Assembly (NCBI RefSeq): GCF_024171525.1
Contig: NZ_JALJZY010000014.1
Location: forward strand, 1-64,000
Length of the DNA: 64,000 bases
Reading direction: 5' to 3'
From: Neisseriaceae bacterium HSC-16F19
Lineage (GTDB): Bacteria; Pseudomonadota; Gammaproteobacteria; Burkholderiales; Neisseriaceae
Below the pieces are notes generated by a model. That model saw nothing but the letters and a program-made list of their open reading frames with translations. It was not told the origin of the DNA and made no database searches. Position 1 is the stretch's first letter, and every line of letters begins with the position of its first letter. Below, piece by piece: positions 1 through 8,267 of the stretch. The position numbers and the translations under genes were made by a program.

Positions 1-30
1 AAAGATTATTTCTCGTACAAATGAAGCGTA

Positions 31-90
31 TAGCGCCTTTTTTGTCCCTTAGGCGCTATTGTCTTAAAAATAGCTCCTTTTTTGTCCCTT
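31..90. repeat. Two near-identical 20-bp direct repeats plus a hairpin upstream of gyrA
   Basis: A 20-base unit ending in TTTTTTGTCCCTT occurs at 31-50 and again at 71-90 with one difference. The first copy begins with TAGCGCCT, which pairs with AGGCGCTA at 51-58 to make an 8-bp stem with a T-rich loop. It may be the end of an upstream transcript or a duplicated regulatory site. The remainder of 91-252 shows no gene that I can support. Confidence 0.5.
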
Positions 91-252
91 ACGCCTTATA
101 CACAGATTTTGTGAACAGTTTGTTAGCGTTTGTTTCGGCAGCATTTTTCGCGCCGGGGCGCCTCGGCAGTTTGCGGGGGATGTACGGAGCGGGCAGGGCG
201 GGGGGAAATATGCTAAAATCGCGGGCTGTTTGCAACCGATGCACACCCCGAT

Positions 253-3030
253 ATGACCGACGATACCATTCGCAACGACCACCATTTCGCCAAAGAAACC
301 CTGCCTGTCAGCCTCGAAGAGGAAATGCGCCGCAGCTACCTCGATTACGCCATGAGCGTGATTGTGGGGCGTGCGCTGCCCGATGTGCGCGACGGTCTCA
401 AGCCGGTGCACCGCCGCGTTTTGTACGCCATGCACGAATTGAAAAACAACTGGAATGCGGCGTATAAGAAGTCCGCCCGTATTGTCGGCGACGTCATCGG
501 TAAATACCATCCGCACGGCGACAGCGCGGTGTACGACACCATCGTGCGCATGGCGCAGGATTTTTCCATGCGCTATATGCTGGTGGACGGTCAGGGTAAC
601 TTCGGTTCGGTTGACGGCGACGGCGCCGCCGCCATGCGTTATACCGAAATCCGTATGGCCAAAATCGCCCACGAAATGCTGGCCGACATCGAAGAAGAAA
701 CGGTCAATTTCGGCCCCAATTACGACGGCAGCGAAAACGAGCCCTTGGTGCTGCCCACCCGCTTTCCCGCCCTGCTGGTCAACGGTTCTTCCGGCATCGC
801 CGTGGGCATGGCCACCAATATCCCGCCGCACAATCTGCCCGACACCATCGATGCCTGCCTGAAACTGCTCTCCGACCCGGAAGCGGGCATAGACGAACTC
901 ATCGACATCATCCAAGCCCCCGATTTCCCCACCGGTGCCACCATTTACGGCCTCTCCGGCGTGCGCGAAGGCTATAAAACCGGCCGCGGCCGCGTGGTGA
1001 TGCGCGGCAAAACCCATATCGAGCCCATAGGCAAAAACGGCGAGCGCGAAGCCATCATCATCGACGAAATTCCCTATCAGGTGAACAAAGCCCGTTTGGT
1101 GGAAAAAATCGGCGAGCTGGTGCGCGACAAAGTCTTGGAAGGCATTTCCGATTTGCGCGACGAGTCCGACAAATCGGGCATGCGCGTGGTCATCGAGCTC
1201 AAACGCAACGAAAACGCCGAAGTGGTGCTCAACCAGCTCTACAAACTCACCCAGCTGCAAGACAGTTTCGGCATCAATATGGTGGCGCTAGTGGACGGCC
1301 AGCCGCGTTTGCTCAATTTGAAACAGATTTTGAGCGAATTCTTGCGCCACCGCCGCGAGGTGGTGACCCGCCGCACCCTGTTCCGCCTGAAAAAAGCGCG
1401 TCAGGAAGGCCATATCGCCGAGGGCAAGGCCGTGGCGCTGTCGAATATCGACGAGATGATTCAGCTGATTAAAGAATCCGCCGATGCGCCCGAAGCCAAA
1501 GAAAAACTGCTCTCCCGTCCGTGGCAGTCCGGTTTGGTGGGCGAGATGCTCGCACGCACCGATTTGGATATGCGCATGGCGCGCCCCGAAGGGCTGCCTG
1601 AAGGCTTGGGCTTGCAGCAGGGCGGTTATTTCCTGAGCGAAATCCAGGCCGATGCCATTTTACGCATGAGCCTGCGCAATCTTACCGGCCTCGACCAAGA
1701 CACCATCGTCTCCGATTACAAAACCATTATGGGGCAGATTATTGATTTCTTGGATATTCTCGCCAAGCCCGAGCGCATCCGCCAAATCATCGAAGACGAA
1801 CTCAATGCGGTGAAAATCCAGTTCGGCGACGCGCGCCGCAGCGAAATCAATCCCTTCGGTGGCGATATTGCCGACGAAGACCTGATTCCGCAACGCGATA
1901 TGGTGGTTACTCTCACCCACGGCGGCTACATCAAAACCCAGCCCACCAGCGATTATCAGGCGCAGCGCCGCGGCGGCCGCGGCAAGCAGGCGGCGGCCAC
2001 CAAAGACGAAGACTTTATCGAAACCCTGTTTGTGGCCAATACCCACGACTATCTGATGTGTTTCACCAATTTCGGCCGCTGCCACTGGATTAAGGTGTAC
2101 AAGCTGCCTGAAGGCGGCCGCACCAGCCGCGGACGCCCGATTAACAACGTGATTCAATTGGACGAAGGCGAAAAAGTGTCTGCCATTCTGGCGGTGCGCG
2201 ATTTCCCCGAAGATGAATACGTATTCTTCGCCACTGCCCAGGGCATGGTGAAAAAAGTACAGCTCTCGGCGTTTAAAAACGTGCGCAGCCAAGGCATCAA
2301 GGCCATTGCCCTCAAAGACGGCGATTCCCTGGTGGGCGTGGCGCGCACCAGCGGCAGCAGCGACATCATGCTGTTCTCCAATCTGGGCAAAGCCATCCGT
2401 TTCAACGAATATTGGGAGCGCAGCGGCGACGCCGATGAAAACGAGACGGACGATGCGGAAATGGCCACCGATCATGACGAAGGCGGCGATGATGCGGCGG
2501 AAACTCCGGCCCTCAAAGGCAACGGTGTACGCCCGTCCGGCCGCGGCAGCGGCGGCCTGCGCGGCATGAGGCTGCCTGAAAACGGCCGTATTGTCAGCCT
2601 GATGACTTTTGCCACCGACTGCGAGCAGGACGAAAACCTGCAAGTGCTCACCGCCACCGCCAACGGCTACGGCAAGCGCACGCCGATTGCCGATTACCCG
2701 CGCAAAGGCAAGGGCGGTCAGGGCAATATCGCCATCAATACCGGCGAGCGCAACGGCGATTTGGTGGCGGCAACCCTGGTGGCCAGCAATGATGATTTGA
2801 TGCTGATTACCAGCGGCGGCGTACTCATCCGCACCAAAGTGGAACAAATCCGCGAAACCGGCCGCACCGCCGCCGGGGTGAAGCTGATCAATCTGGACGA
2901 AGGCGAAACCCTGGTCAGCTTGGAGCGTGTGGCGGAAGAGCCGGAAAGTGAGGACTTGGAAGAAGAGGGCATGGTGAGCACCGAAGGCGGCGAAGATACT
3001 GCCGCCACGGATGAGCATGAACCGTCTTAA
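253..3030 (+). CDS. gyrA: DNA gyrase subunit A
   Basis: GyrA is the DNA-cleaving subunit of the GyrA2B2 type II topoisomerase that introduces negative supercoils using ATP. The 925-aa product has the winged-helix/tower core. The catalytic Tyr is at about residue 130 in AAAMRYTE. The quinolone-determining region has Ser91 and Asp95, the susceptible-type residues in Neisseria numbering. The C-terminal beta-pinwheel carries the GyrA box QRRGGRGK at about residue 570. An acidic, Asp/Glu-rich insertion lies at about residues 720-750 between blades, and the tail is also acidic. An uptake sequence at about 2569 lies inside the gene and encodes RLPEN. The ATG at 253 places the conserved N-terminus at the family's usual position. 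Confidence 0.98.
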   Translation: MTDDTIRNDHHFAKETLPVSLEEEMRRSYLDYAMSVIVGRALPDVRDGLKPVHRRVLYAMHELKNNWNAAYKKSARIVGDVIGKYHPHGDSAVYDTIVRMAQDFSMRYMLVDGQGNFGSVDGDGAAAMRYTEIRMAKIAHEMLADIEEETVNFGPNYDGSENEPLVLPTRFPALLVNGSSGIAVGMATNIPPHNLPDTIDACLKLLSDPEAGIDELIDIIQAPDFPTGATIYGLSGVREGYKTGRGRVVMRGKTHIEPIGKNGEREAIIIDEIPYQVNKARLVEKIGELVRDKVLEGISDLRDESDKSGMRVVIELKRNENAEVVLNQLYKLTQLQDSFGINMVALVDGQPRLLNLKQILSEFLRHRREVVTRRTLFRLKKARQEGHIAEGKAVALSNIDEMIQLIKESADAPEAKEKLLSRPWQSGLVGEMLARTDLDMRMARPEGLPEGLGLQQGGYFLSEIQADAILRMSLRNLTGLDQDTIVSDYKTIMGQIIDFLDILAKPERIRQIIEDELNAVKIQFGDARRSEINPFGGDIADEDLIPQRDMVVTLTHGGYIKTQPTSDYQAQRRGGRGKQAAATKDEDFIETLFVANTHDYLMCFTNFGRCHWIKVYKLPEGGRTSRGRPINNVIQLDEGEKVSAILAVRDFPEDEYVFFATAQGMVKKVQLSAFKNVRSQGIKAIALKDGDSLVGVARTSGSSDIMLFSNLGKAIRFNEYWERSGDADENETDDAEMATDHDEGGDDAAETPALKGNGVRPSGRGSGGLRGMRLPENGRIVSLMTFATDCEQDENLQVLTATANGYGKRTPIADYPRKGKGGQGNIAINTGERNGDLVAATLVASNDDLMLITSGGVLIRTKVEQIRETGRTAAGVKLINLDEGETLVSLERVAEEPESEDLEEEGMVSTEGGEDTAATDEHEPS

Positions 3031-3043
3031 GGACGTCTTTGAT

Positions 3044-3080
3044 AAAAAACCGGAACAGCGGTGAGCTGTTCCGGTTTTTT
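3044..3080. terminator. Intrinsic terminator after gyrA
   Basis: A 10-bp perfect stem, CCGGAACAGC (3050-3059) with GCTGTTCCGG (3065-3074), has a 5-base loop. It is flanked by six A on the left and six T on the right, so it can serve gyrA and the convergent gene ending at 3088. Confidence 0.9.
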
Positions 3081-3087
3081 GTCGGCC

Positions 3088-3384
3088 TTAATCGGCCTCA
3101 AAACCGAAATTCAGAAAGATAAACCCCTGGTCGTTGTGCTTGAGGGTGAAACCGCTCTCCGGAACGGGAAAACCGGCCTCGCGGGCCAGTTGTACCAAGG
3201 TGTCGTCATCGGTATCGGGCAGGTCGGCGGCAATAAAAATCAGGCTCTCGCCTTTAACGCCGTCCCAATACCAGACTTCATGCAGCACATCGCTGTCGGC
3301 AATACGGACCAACTGGCGGGAACGGATTTGCGTATCCTCGTCTTGGGGCAGGGCGGCAAATTTGGGGGGTAGGGTGATGCTCAT
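3088..3384 (-). CDS. Small conserved-looking hypothetical protein (98 aa)
   Basis: I do not recognise a named family for this 98-aa soluble, acidic protein. It has no signal peptide or membrane segment and no obvious catalytic motif. It is rich in aromatic and hydrophobic beta-strand-like stretches, such as HEVWYWDGVKGESLIFIAAD. The start is supported by AGGAG six bases upstream of the ATG on the minus strand. It converges on gyrA and shares its terminator. Overlapping plus-strand frames lack a ribosome binding site and are treated as shadows. Function is unknown. Confidence 0.75.
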   Translation of the reverse strand: MSITLPPKFAALPQDEDTQIRSRQLVRIADSDVLHEVWYWDGVKGESLIFIAADLPDTDDDTLVQLAREAGFPVPESGFTLKHNDQGFIFLNFGFEAD

Positions 3385-3596
3385 GGGTGTCTCCTGAATA
3401 TGCTAAGCCGAACGGCAATATGGTATCCAACATAGCAAATCAGGGCTTTAAAGGCAAACTGCTTGTGCGGTATTGTTTGGCCGCACTGTTGCATTTACTT
3501 TGTTTTATCCTGTTCAGGCAGCCTGGCGCTTGCAAATCTAAATAACAGCGATTATCATACGGCAACGATACTGACTATCAATAAAAGGAGCCGGAT

Positions 3597-3794
3597 ATGT
3601 ACGTCTGCCTCTGCAATGCCATTACCGACCGCCAAATCAAAGACACCGTTGCCTCCGGCGCCAACAGCCTGACCGACTTGCAGGCGCAATTGGGCGTGGC
3701 CACCTGCTGCGGCTGCTGTGCCGAACTGGCCACCTCCTTCCTGCCCGCTCTGGGTGAAAACCAGGTCAATACCGCGGTGGGTGCGCAAAAATAA
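3597..3794 (+). CDS. bfd: Bacterioferritin-associated ferredoxin-like (2Fe-2S) protein
   Basis: This 65-aa protein has the Bfd arrangement of iron-sulfur ligands: Cys4 and Cys6 near the N-terminus, then Cys38 and Cys41 in TCCGCC. In other bacteria Bfd reduces bacterioferritin to mobilise stored iron. A strong AAAAGGAG site lies seven bases upstream. The upstream stretch at about 3547-3580 has Fur-box-like pieces (GATTATCAT), which would fit iron-controlled expression, but the match is partial. No bacterioferritin gene is adjacent. Confidence 0.88.
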   Translation: MYVCLCNAITDRQIKDTVASGANSLTDLQAQLGVATCCGCCAELATSFLPALGENQVNTAVGAQK

Positions 3795-3815
3795 ACCCCG
3801 TTCCCGTTTTATCTA

Positions 3816-3848
3816 AAGGCTGCCTGAAAGGTTTCAGGCAGCCCTTTT
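3816..3848. terminator. Inverted uptake-sequence pair acting as terminator after bfd
   Basis: AGGCTGCCTGAAA faces TTTCAGGCAGCC with a 2-base gap, giving a strong hairpin followed by TTTT. Inverted uptake sequences downstream of genes are a recognised Neisseriaceae terminator design. Confidence 0.85.
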
Positions 3849-3889
3849 CATGCGGGGCAGAAGGGCGATTGCGGTATAATCGGCGTTTT

Positions 3890-4032
3890 GAGACCTTTGC
3901 AAAACCCCCATCTGCGGCGCATTTCTGCGTTGTGCGCTGCTCGCTCGCTTGCCTATCTATTTGATATGTCTGCGCTCGCTGCGCTGCTACGCCTTGAACT
4001 GCATCCACATCTGAAGGTTTTGCAAAGGTCTC
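3890..4032. mobile_element. MITE-like element, copy 1 (143 bp)
   Basis: The element is bounded by perfect 17-bp inverted ends, GAGACCTTTGCAAAACC (3890-3906) and its complement (4016-4032). It contains no transposase. The same internal sequence and ends recur at 29823-30021 and 38180-38322. The ends resemble those of IS5-group elements in Neisseria, which is from memory. A fragment of the end repeats at 4034-4049. Confidence 0.8.
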
Positions 4033-4071
4033 ACCTTTGCAAAACCTTGGACAGGCAGAAATAGACGCCCT

Positions 4072-4096
4072 AGGGTGGGCATTTATGCCCACCGCC
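4072..4096. repeat. Short palindromic repeat GGGTGGGCATTTATGCCCACC
   Basis: A small palindrome of the type GTGGGCAT-AT-GCCCACC. Related copies lie at 24116-24194. The rest of the 3795-4299 gap consists of the terminator, the MITE-like element and the Correia-like element. Confidence 0.6.
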
Positions 4097-4179
4097 CGGT
4101 GTTATCGTTGTCCGCAGCGGATTGGGCAAAGGTCCCGCGTTTTGTCTGTTTGGCCGCATCCGTGGCCGTGTCGATGTTG

Positions 4180-4284
4180 ATAGTCGAATAAAATATGAAT
4201 GAGACAAGGCAGCAAGCCGCAGACAGTACAAATAGTACGGCAAGGCGCAGCAACGCCGTATCATTTTTATTTTAAATGACTATA
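4180..4284. mobile_element. Correia-like repeat element, short form (105 bp), upstream of psd
   Basis: It starts ATAGTCGAATAAAAT and ends ATTTTAAATGACTATA as imperfect inverted ends. The core (GACAAGGCAGCAAGCCG, GACAGTAC, TAGTACGGCAAGGCG) matches the neisserial Correia element. Its 105-bp length equals the short Correia form. It ends two bases before the psd ribosome binding site, so it may supply promoter or RNA-processing signals to psd. Confidence 0.85.
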
Positions 4285-4299
4285 TAAAGGAGCTGGCCC

Positions 4300-5106
4300 G
4301 TGTCTTCACCCTACCCCCATCCGATCATCGCCCGCGAAGGCTGGCCGTTTATCGCCATCAGCGTGCTGTTGAGCCTGCTGGTAACCTGTGCCTGCGGCGC
4401 CTGGTCGCTGCCGTTCTGGCTGATGACCGCCTTTGTGGTGCAGTTTTTCCGCGACCCGGCGCGGCCCATTCCGGCGGATGAGGATGCCATTCTCAGCCCC
4501 GCTGACGGCCGCATCGTGGTGGTCGGCCCGGCGACCGACCCGCACCGCAATGTGCCGGCGCTGAAAATCAGCGTGTTTATGAATGTGTTCAATGTGCACT
4601 CCAACCGCAGCCCTGCCGACGGCACGGTGGAAGAGGTGGCTTATTTCCAAGGCAGCTTTGTCAATGCCGATTTGGACAAGGCCAGCGAGCAGAACGAGCG
4701 CAATGCCGTGCTGCTGCGCACCCGCAGCGGCCGCGACATCACCTTTGTGCAGGTGGCAGGCTTAGTGGCGCGCCGCATCCTGTGCTATGTGGCCGCGGGT
4801 GATACCCTGAACCGCGGCCAGCGCTACGGCTTTATCCGCTTCGGTTCGCGTGTGGATGTGTATTTGCCCACCGATGCCGTGCCGCTGGTGACCATAGGCG
4901 ACAAAGTCAGCGCCAGCAGCACCATTCTGGCACGCCTGCCGGTGGCTGCGGCGCACAGTGAGCCCGAAACGGAGCCCGTCAGCGCAGCCGCCGAAACCGT
5001 ATCCGTCAGCACCGCCGCGGCGGCACCTGTGGCCGCAGATGCGGTGGTGCAAGCTGCGGCAGAGCAGGTGGAAGCCGCCGTGCGCCACGTCGAAGGCCAA
5101 AACTAA
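4300..5106 (+). CDS. psd: Phosphatidylserine decarboxylase proenzyme
   Basis: Psd decarboxylates phosphatidylserine to phosphatidylethanolamine at the inner membrane. It uses a pyruvoyl group made by self-cleavage. The 268-aa protein has two N-terminal membrane segments (about 14-50). The conserved FFRDP and SPADGRI motifs follow, then VFNVHSNRSP, then the cleavage site FGS at about 181-183, where Ser183 would become the pyruvoyl group. The last 50 residues are an Ala/Val/Glu-rich low-complexity tail absent from the catalytic core. Translation starts at GTG (4300) with AAAGGAG eight bases upstream. hflX follows after 3 bases, so the two are probably co-transcribed. Confidence 0.95.
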   Translation: MSSPYPHPIIAREGWPFIAISVLLSLLVTCACGAWSLPFWLMTAFVVQFFRDPARPIPADEDAILSPADGRIVVVGPATDPHRNVPALKISVFMNVFNVHSNRSPADGTVEEVAYFQGSFVNADLDKASEQNERNAVLLRTRSGRDITFVQVAGLVARRILCYVAAGDTLNRGQRYGFIRFGSRVDVYLPTDAVPLVTIGDKVSASSTILARLPVAAAHSEPETEPVSAAAETVSVSTAAAAPVAADAVVQAAAEQVEAAVRHVEGQN

Positions 5107-5109
5107 ACC

Positions 5110-6261
5110 ATGCCCCGCCCGGCCTTTTCCGTTGACAAAAGCCTCACCCGCCCCGAACGCGTGTTGCTGGTGGGGGTGATGCTGGCTGCGGATTACCACG
5201 GCAGCGCCGAATTGCGCCAGCGGCTGTTTCAGGCAGCCTTGGACGAGGCGGCGGAACTGGTGGCGGCCAGCGGCGGCGAAGTGGTGGAAGTGTCCGGCAG
5301 CAGCCGCGACAAACCGCACAATGCGCTGTTTGTCGGCACCGGCAAGGCGGAAGAGTTGGCGGCACAGGTGGCGGCTTTGGGCATCGAACTGGTGGTGTTC
5401 AACCACGAACTCACGCCCACGCAGGAGCGCAATCTGGAGCGGGCGCTGCAATGCCGTGTGCTCGACCGCGTCGGCCTGATTCTGGCCATTTTCGCGCAAC
5501 GGGCCGCCAGCCAGGAAGGCCGCTTGCAGGTGGAACTGGCGCAGCTGAAACATTTGTCCGGCCGTCTGGTGCGCGGTTACGGCCATTTGCAGAGCCAAAA
5601 AGGCGGCATCGGCCTCAAAGGGCCGGGCGAAACCCAGCTGGAAACCGACCGCCGCCTCATCGGCCAGAAAATCACCGCGCTCAACCGCCAGTTGCAACAG
5701 GTGCGCAAACAGCGCGCCACCCGGCGCAAAAGCCGTTTGAACAGCGGCCTGAAAACCTTTGCCCTGGTGGGTTATACCAATACCGGCAAGTCCAGCCTGT
5801 TCAACCGCCTCACCAAGGCGGAGGTGCTGGCCAAAGACCAGCTGTTCGCCACTTTGGACACCACCGCACGGCGTCTGTATCTGAACGAACACGCCAGTGT
5901 GCTCATCAGCGACACCGTCGGTTTTGTGCGCCGCCTGCCGCACACCTTGGTGGCCGCCTTTGCCGCCACCTTGGAAGAAACCGCGCTGGCAGACGTGCTG
6001 GTGCATGTGGTGGACGTGAGCCATCCGGAATACGCGCAGCAGATGGAAGATGTGAACCGGGTACTGGCCGAAATCAAGGCCGACCGGCTGCCGCAGTTGG
6101 TGGTGTACAACAAAATCGACCGCTTGCCGCCCGCCGAACAAAACCCCGGCCTGTTGCGCGGCGCCGACGGCCGTGTGGCGGCGGTGCGGATTTCGGTGTT
6201 GGGCGGCGACGGGCTGGCGGATTTGCGCCAAGCTATGGCCGAGTGGGCGCAGGAAACATAA
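5110..6261 (+). CDS. hflX: GTPase HflX
   Basis: HflX is a ribosome-binding GTPase that splits stalled or stressed 70S ribosomes. The 383-aa protein has the N-terminal HflX domain with its Gly-rich linker (KGPGETQLE at about 175) and then a coiled segment. The G domain follows, with P-loop GYTNTGKSS at about residue 220, DTVGFVRRLPH (G3) and NKIDRL (G4). It directly follows psd. Length is close to the family norm, slightly short at the C-terminus. Confidence 0.96.
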   Translation: MPRPAFSVDKSLTRPERVLLVGVMLAADYHGSAELRQRLFQAALDEAAELVAASGGEVVEVSGSSRDKPHNALFVGTGKAEELAAQVAALGIELVVFNHELTPTQERNLERALQCRVLDRVGLILAIFAQRAASQEGRLQVELAQLKHLSGRLVRGYGHLQSQKGGIGLKGPGETQLETDRRLIGQKITALNRQLQQVRKQRATRRKSRLNSGLKTFALVGYTNTGKSSLFNRLTKAEVLAKDQLFATLDTTARRLYLNEHASVLISDTVGFVRRLPHTLVAAFAATLEETALADVLVHVVDVSHPEYAQQMEDVNRVLAEIKADRLPQLVVYNKIDRLPPAEQNPGLLRGADGRVAAVRISVLGGDGLADLRQAMAEWAQET

Positions 6262-6320
6262 AGAATAGTGGTGGGATGCAACAGCCGATTTTCGAGCGCG
6301 CCGCCATCTGTTAAACTGAG

Positions 6321-6479
6321 GGGCAAACTGACAACTCGTTCACGATTGCTTTTTTGCCAAAATCGCCCGTTTCTACGTTGAAAATGCTCGCAAGGTGTCC
6401 AACCTTGCTGCGCTTTTCGCCTTGAACCGGACGCTTTTGTCTAAAAAATCAACTACGCGCCCGAATTGTCATTTCGCCC
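6321..6479. mobile_element. TA-type MITE-like element, copy 1 (about 159 bp)
   Basis: The left end GGGCAAACTGACAACTCG (6321) and the right end CGAATTGTCATTTCGCCC (ending 6479) are near-perfect inverted repeats. A second, better preserved copy sits inside the permease gene at 60835-60994. There is no transposase. It occupies much of the 6262-6620 gap; the remainder is an uptake-sequence hairpin. Confidence 0.75.
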
Positions 6480-6560
6480 TAAGACCTTACTTCACTCTCT
6501 ACCGACATGAACCACACCGCGCCTTGCGACCCGAATCATGCACAGCTGCCGCATGTCGCC

Positions 6561-6595
6561 TCAGGCTGCCTGAAAGTTTTTCAGGCAGCCTGTTG
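6561..6595. terminator. Inverted uptake-sequence hairpin before the TerC/CBS gene
   Basis: AGGCTGCCTGAAA and TTTCAGGCAGCCT face each other across three bases. The T-containing tail then runs into the leader of the next gene. It probably ends transcription from psd-hflX. Confidence 0.7.
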
Positions 6596-6620
6596 TTTTT
6601 GTTAAAAGGACTTTACCGCT

Positions 6621-8189
6621 ATGGATTTTTCCTGGTTAGCCGACCCCGTCACCTGGCTGGGCTTTGCCACCCTGATTGTGCTCGAAGTGGTTTTGGGCAT
6701 CGACAATCTGGTGTTTGTGGCGATTCTGGCCAATAAAGTCAAACCGCAATACCGCGACCGCGCCCGCGTGACCGGTCTGATGATGGCCGTGCTGATGCGC
6801 CTGATTATGCTGGGCTTTATGGTGCAGCTCATGCGCCTGACCGCGCCCCTGTTTACCATCAGCGGGCATGTGGTCAGCGGCAAAGATTTGATTATGTTTT
6901 TCGGCGGCCTGTTTTTGCTCTACAAGGCCACCACCGAACTGCATGAGCGCCTGGAAGGCCACAACCACTACGCTGTGGCCGAGCACAACAAAGTGCATGC
7001 GCCGTTTTGGGGCGTGGTGGTGCAGATTCTGGTGCTGGACGCGGTGTTTTCCATCGACGCGGTGATCACCGCCGTGGCCATGGTGCAGCATATCGAAGTG
7101 GCCATGGCTGCCGTGGTGGTGGCCATGAGCATGATGATTTGGGCCAGCAAACCGCTCACCGCCTTTGTTGACCGCCACCCCACCGTGGTGATGCTGTGCC
7201 TGGGCTTCTTGCTGATGATCGGCTTTTCGCTGATTGCCGAAGCCTTCCATGTGGAAATCCCCAAAGGCTATCTCTATGCCGCCATCGGCTTCTCTATCCT
7301 GATTGAAATCTTCAATCAGATTGCCAAGCGCAATACCGACAAAAACGCCTACAGCAGCAGCAGCTGGCGCCGCCGTACCGCCGAAAACGTGCTCGGCATG
7401 ATGGGCATACGCGAAGAAGTGCTGGCCAAGGCCGGCGGTGCGCCGCAGGGCGATGACGACGATTTCTTCGAGGAAAACGAAAAATCCATGATCCGCAGCG
7501 TGCTCACCTTGGCCGAACGCGCCATTCCCGGTGTGATGACCCCGCGCAGCGACATCGAGCGCCTCGACATCTCGCAAAGCCGCGAGCAGCAGGTGGAACA
7601 ATTGCAGTCCACTCCGTTTTCACGGCTGATGGTGGTGGGCAAGGCCGGTATCGACGAGCCCTTGGGCTATATCAATAAAAAAGACCTGCTCGCGCAAATG
7701 CTGGCCGAACAGGATTGGAATATTCAGGCAGCCCTCAAGCAGCCCCTGGTATTGCCGGAGAGCGCCACCGTGCTGGATGCGCTGGAACTCTTCCGCGCCC
7801 GCAGTGCCGATATGGCGCTGGTGGTGGACGAATTCGGCGCCGTGCTCGGCATGGTGACCATGAAGGATTTGATGGAAACCATCGCCGGTGATTTCCCCGA
7901 AGAATACGAGCGCGAAGAAGCGCCCAGCATCGAAACCAACGATACCGACCACAGCCTCACCGTGGACGGCGGTTTCGAATACACCGAGCTCGCCCAGCAA
8001 ATCGCCCTGCCGCCGCTGCCGGAAGACGCCGACTACCACACCGTGGCCGGTCTGATGATGGAAGAAATGCAGGCCATTCCCGATGTCGGCGATTATGTGG
8101 ACGTGTACGGCTACCGCTTTGAAGTGGCGGAAAAAGACAACCGCCGCATCGAGCGCGTACGCATTACCCGCGCGCCGGAAACGGATTAA
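6621..8189 (+). CDS. TerC-family membrane protein with CBS and CorC/HlyC domains
   Basis: The 522-aa protein begins with a TerC-type integral membrane domain (about 1-240, several membrane helices, VLGIDNLVF and DAVFSIDAV motifs). A CBS pair follows at about 290-420 (VMTPRSDIERL), then a C-terminal CorC/HlyC domain (about 440-515). E. coli YoaE and YegH share this order. Proposed roles of the family are metal or ion homeostasis; the substrate is not shown here. AAAAGGA precedes the ATG. An uptake-sequence terminator follows. Confidence 0.92.
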   Translation: MDFSWLADPVTWLGFATLIVLEVVLGIDNLVFVAILANKVKPQYRDRARVTGLMMAVLMRLIMLGFMVQLMRLTAPLFTISGHVVSGKDLIMFFGGLFLLYKATTELHERLEGHNHYAVAEHNKVHAPFWGVVVQILVLDAVFSIDAVITAVAMVQHIEVAMAAVVVAMSMMIWASKPLTAFVDRHPTVVMLCLGFLLMIGFSLIAEAFHVEIPKGYLYAAIGFSILIEIFNQIAKRNTDKNAYSSSSWRRRTAENVLGMMGIREEVLAKAGGAPQGDDDDFFEENEKSMIRSVLTLAERAIPGVMTPRSDIERLDISQSREQQVEQLQSTPFSRLMVVGKAGIDEPLGYINKKDLLAQMLAEQDWNIQAALKQPLVLPESATVLDALELFRARSADMALVVDEFGAVLGMVTMKDLMETIAGDFPEEYEREEAPSIETNDTDHSLTVDGGFEYTELAQQIALPPLPEDADYHTVAGLMMEEMQAIPDVGDYVDVYGYRFEVAEKDNRRIERVRITRAPETD

Positions 8190-8208
8190 ATTGCGCGTGC
8201 CATTATTA

Positions 8209-8240
8209 AGGCTGCCTGAAAATATTTCAGGCAGCCTTGT
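8209..8240. terminator. Inverted uptake-sequence terminator
   Basis: AGGCTGCCTGAAA (8209) is opposed by TTTCAGGCAGCCT across a 3-base loop. It lies between two converging genes. Confidence 0.85.
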
Positions 8241-8267
8241 TTATTTTATGTGTGAGCAAGGATATAT

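Noticed and set aside
3061..3372. Plus-strand frame over the small hypothetical gene
   Set aside because: It starts inside the gyrA terminator and lacks a ribosome binding site. The minus-strand gene has a clear AGGAG site.
3547..3580. A firm Fur box for bfd
   Set aside because: Only partial GATTATCAT-type matches exist, so it is mentioned as possible in the gene entry and not listed.
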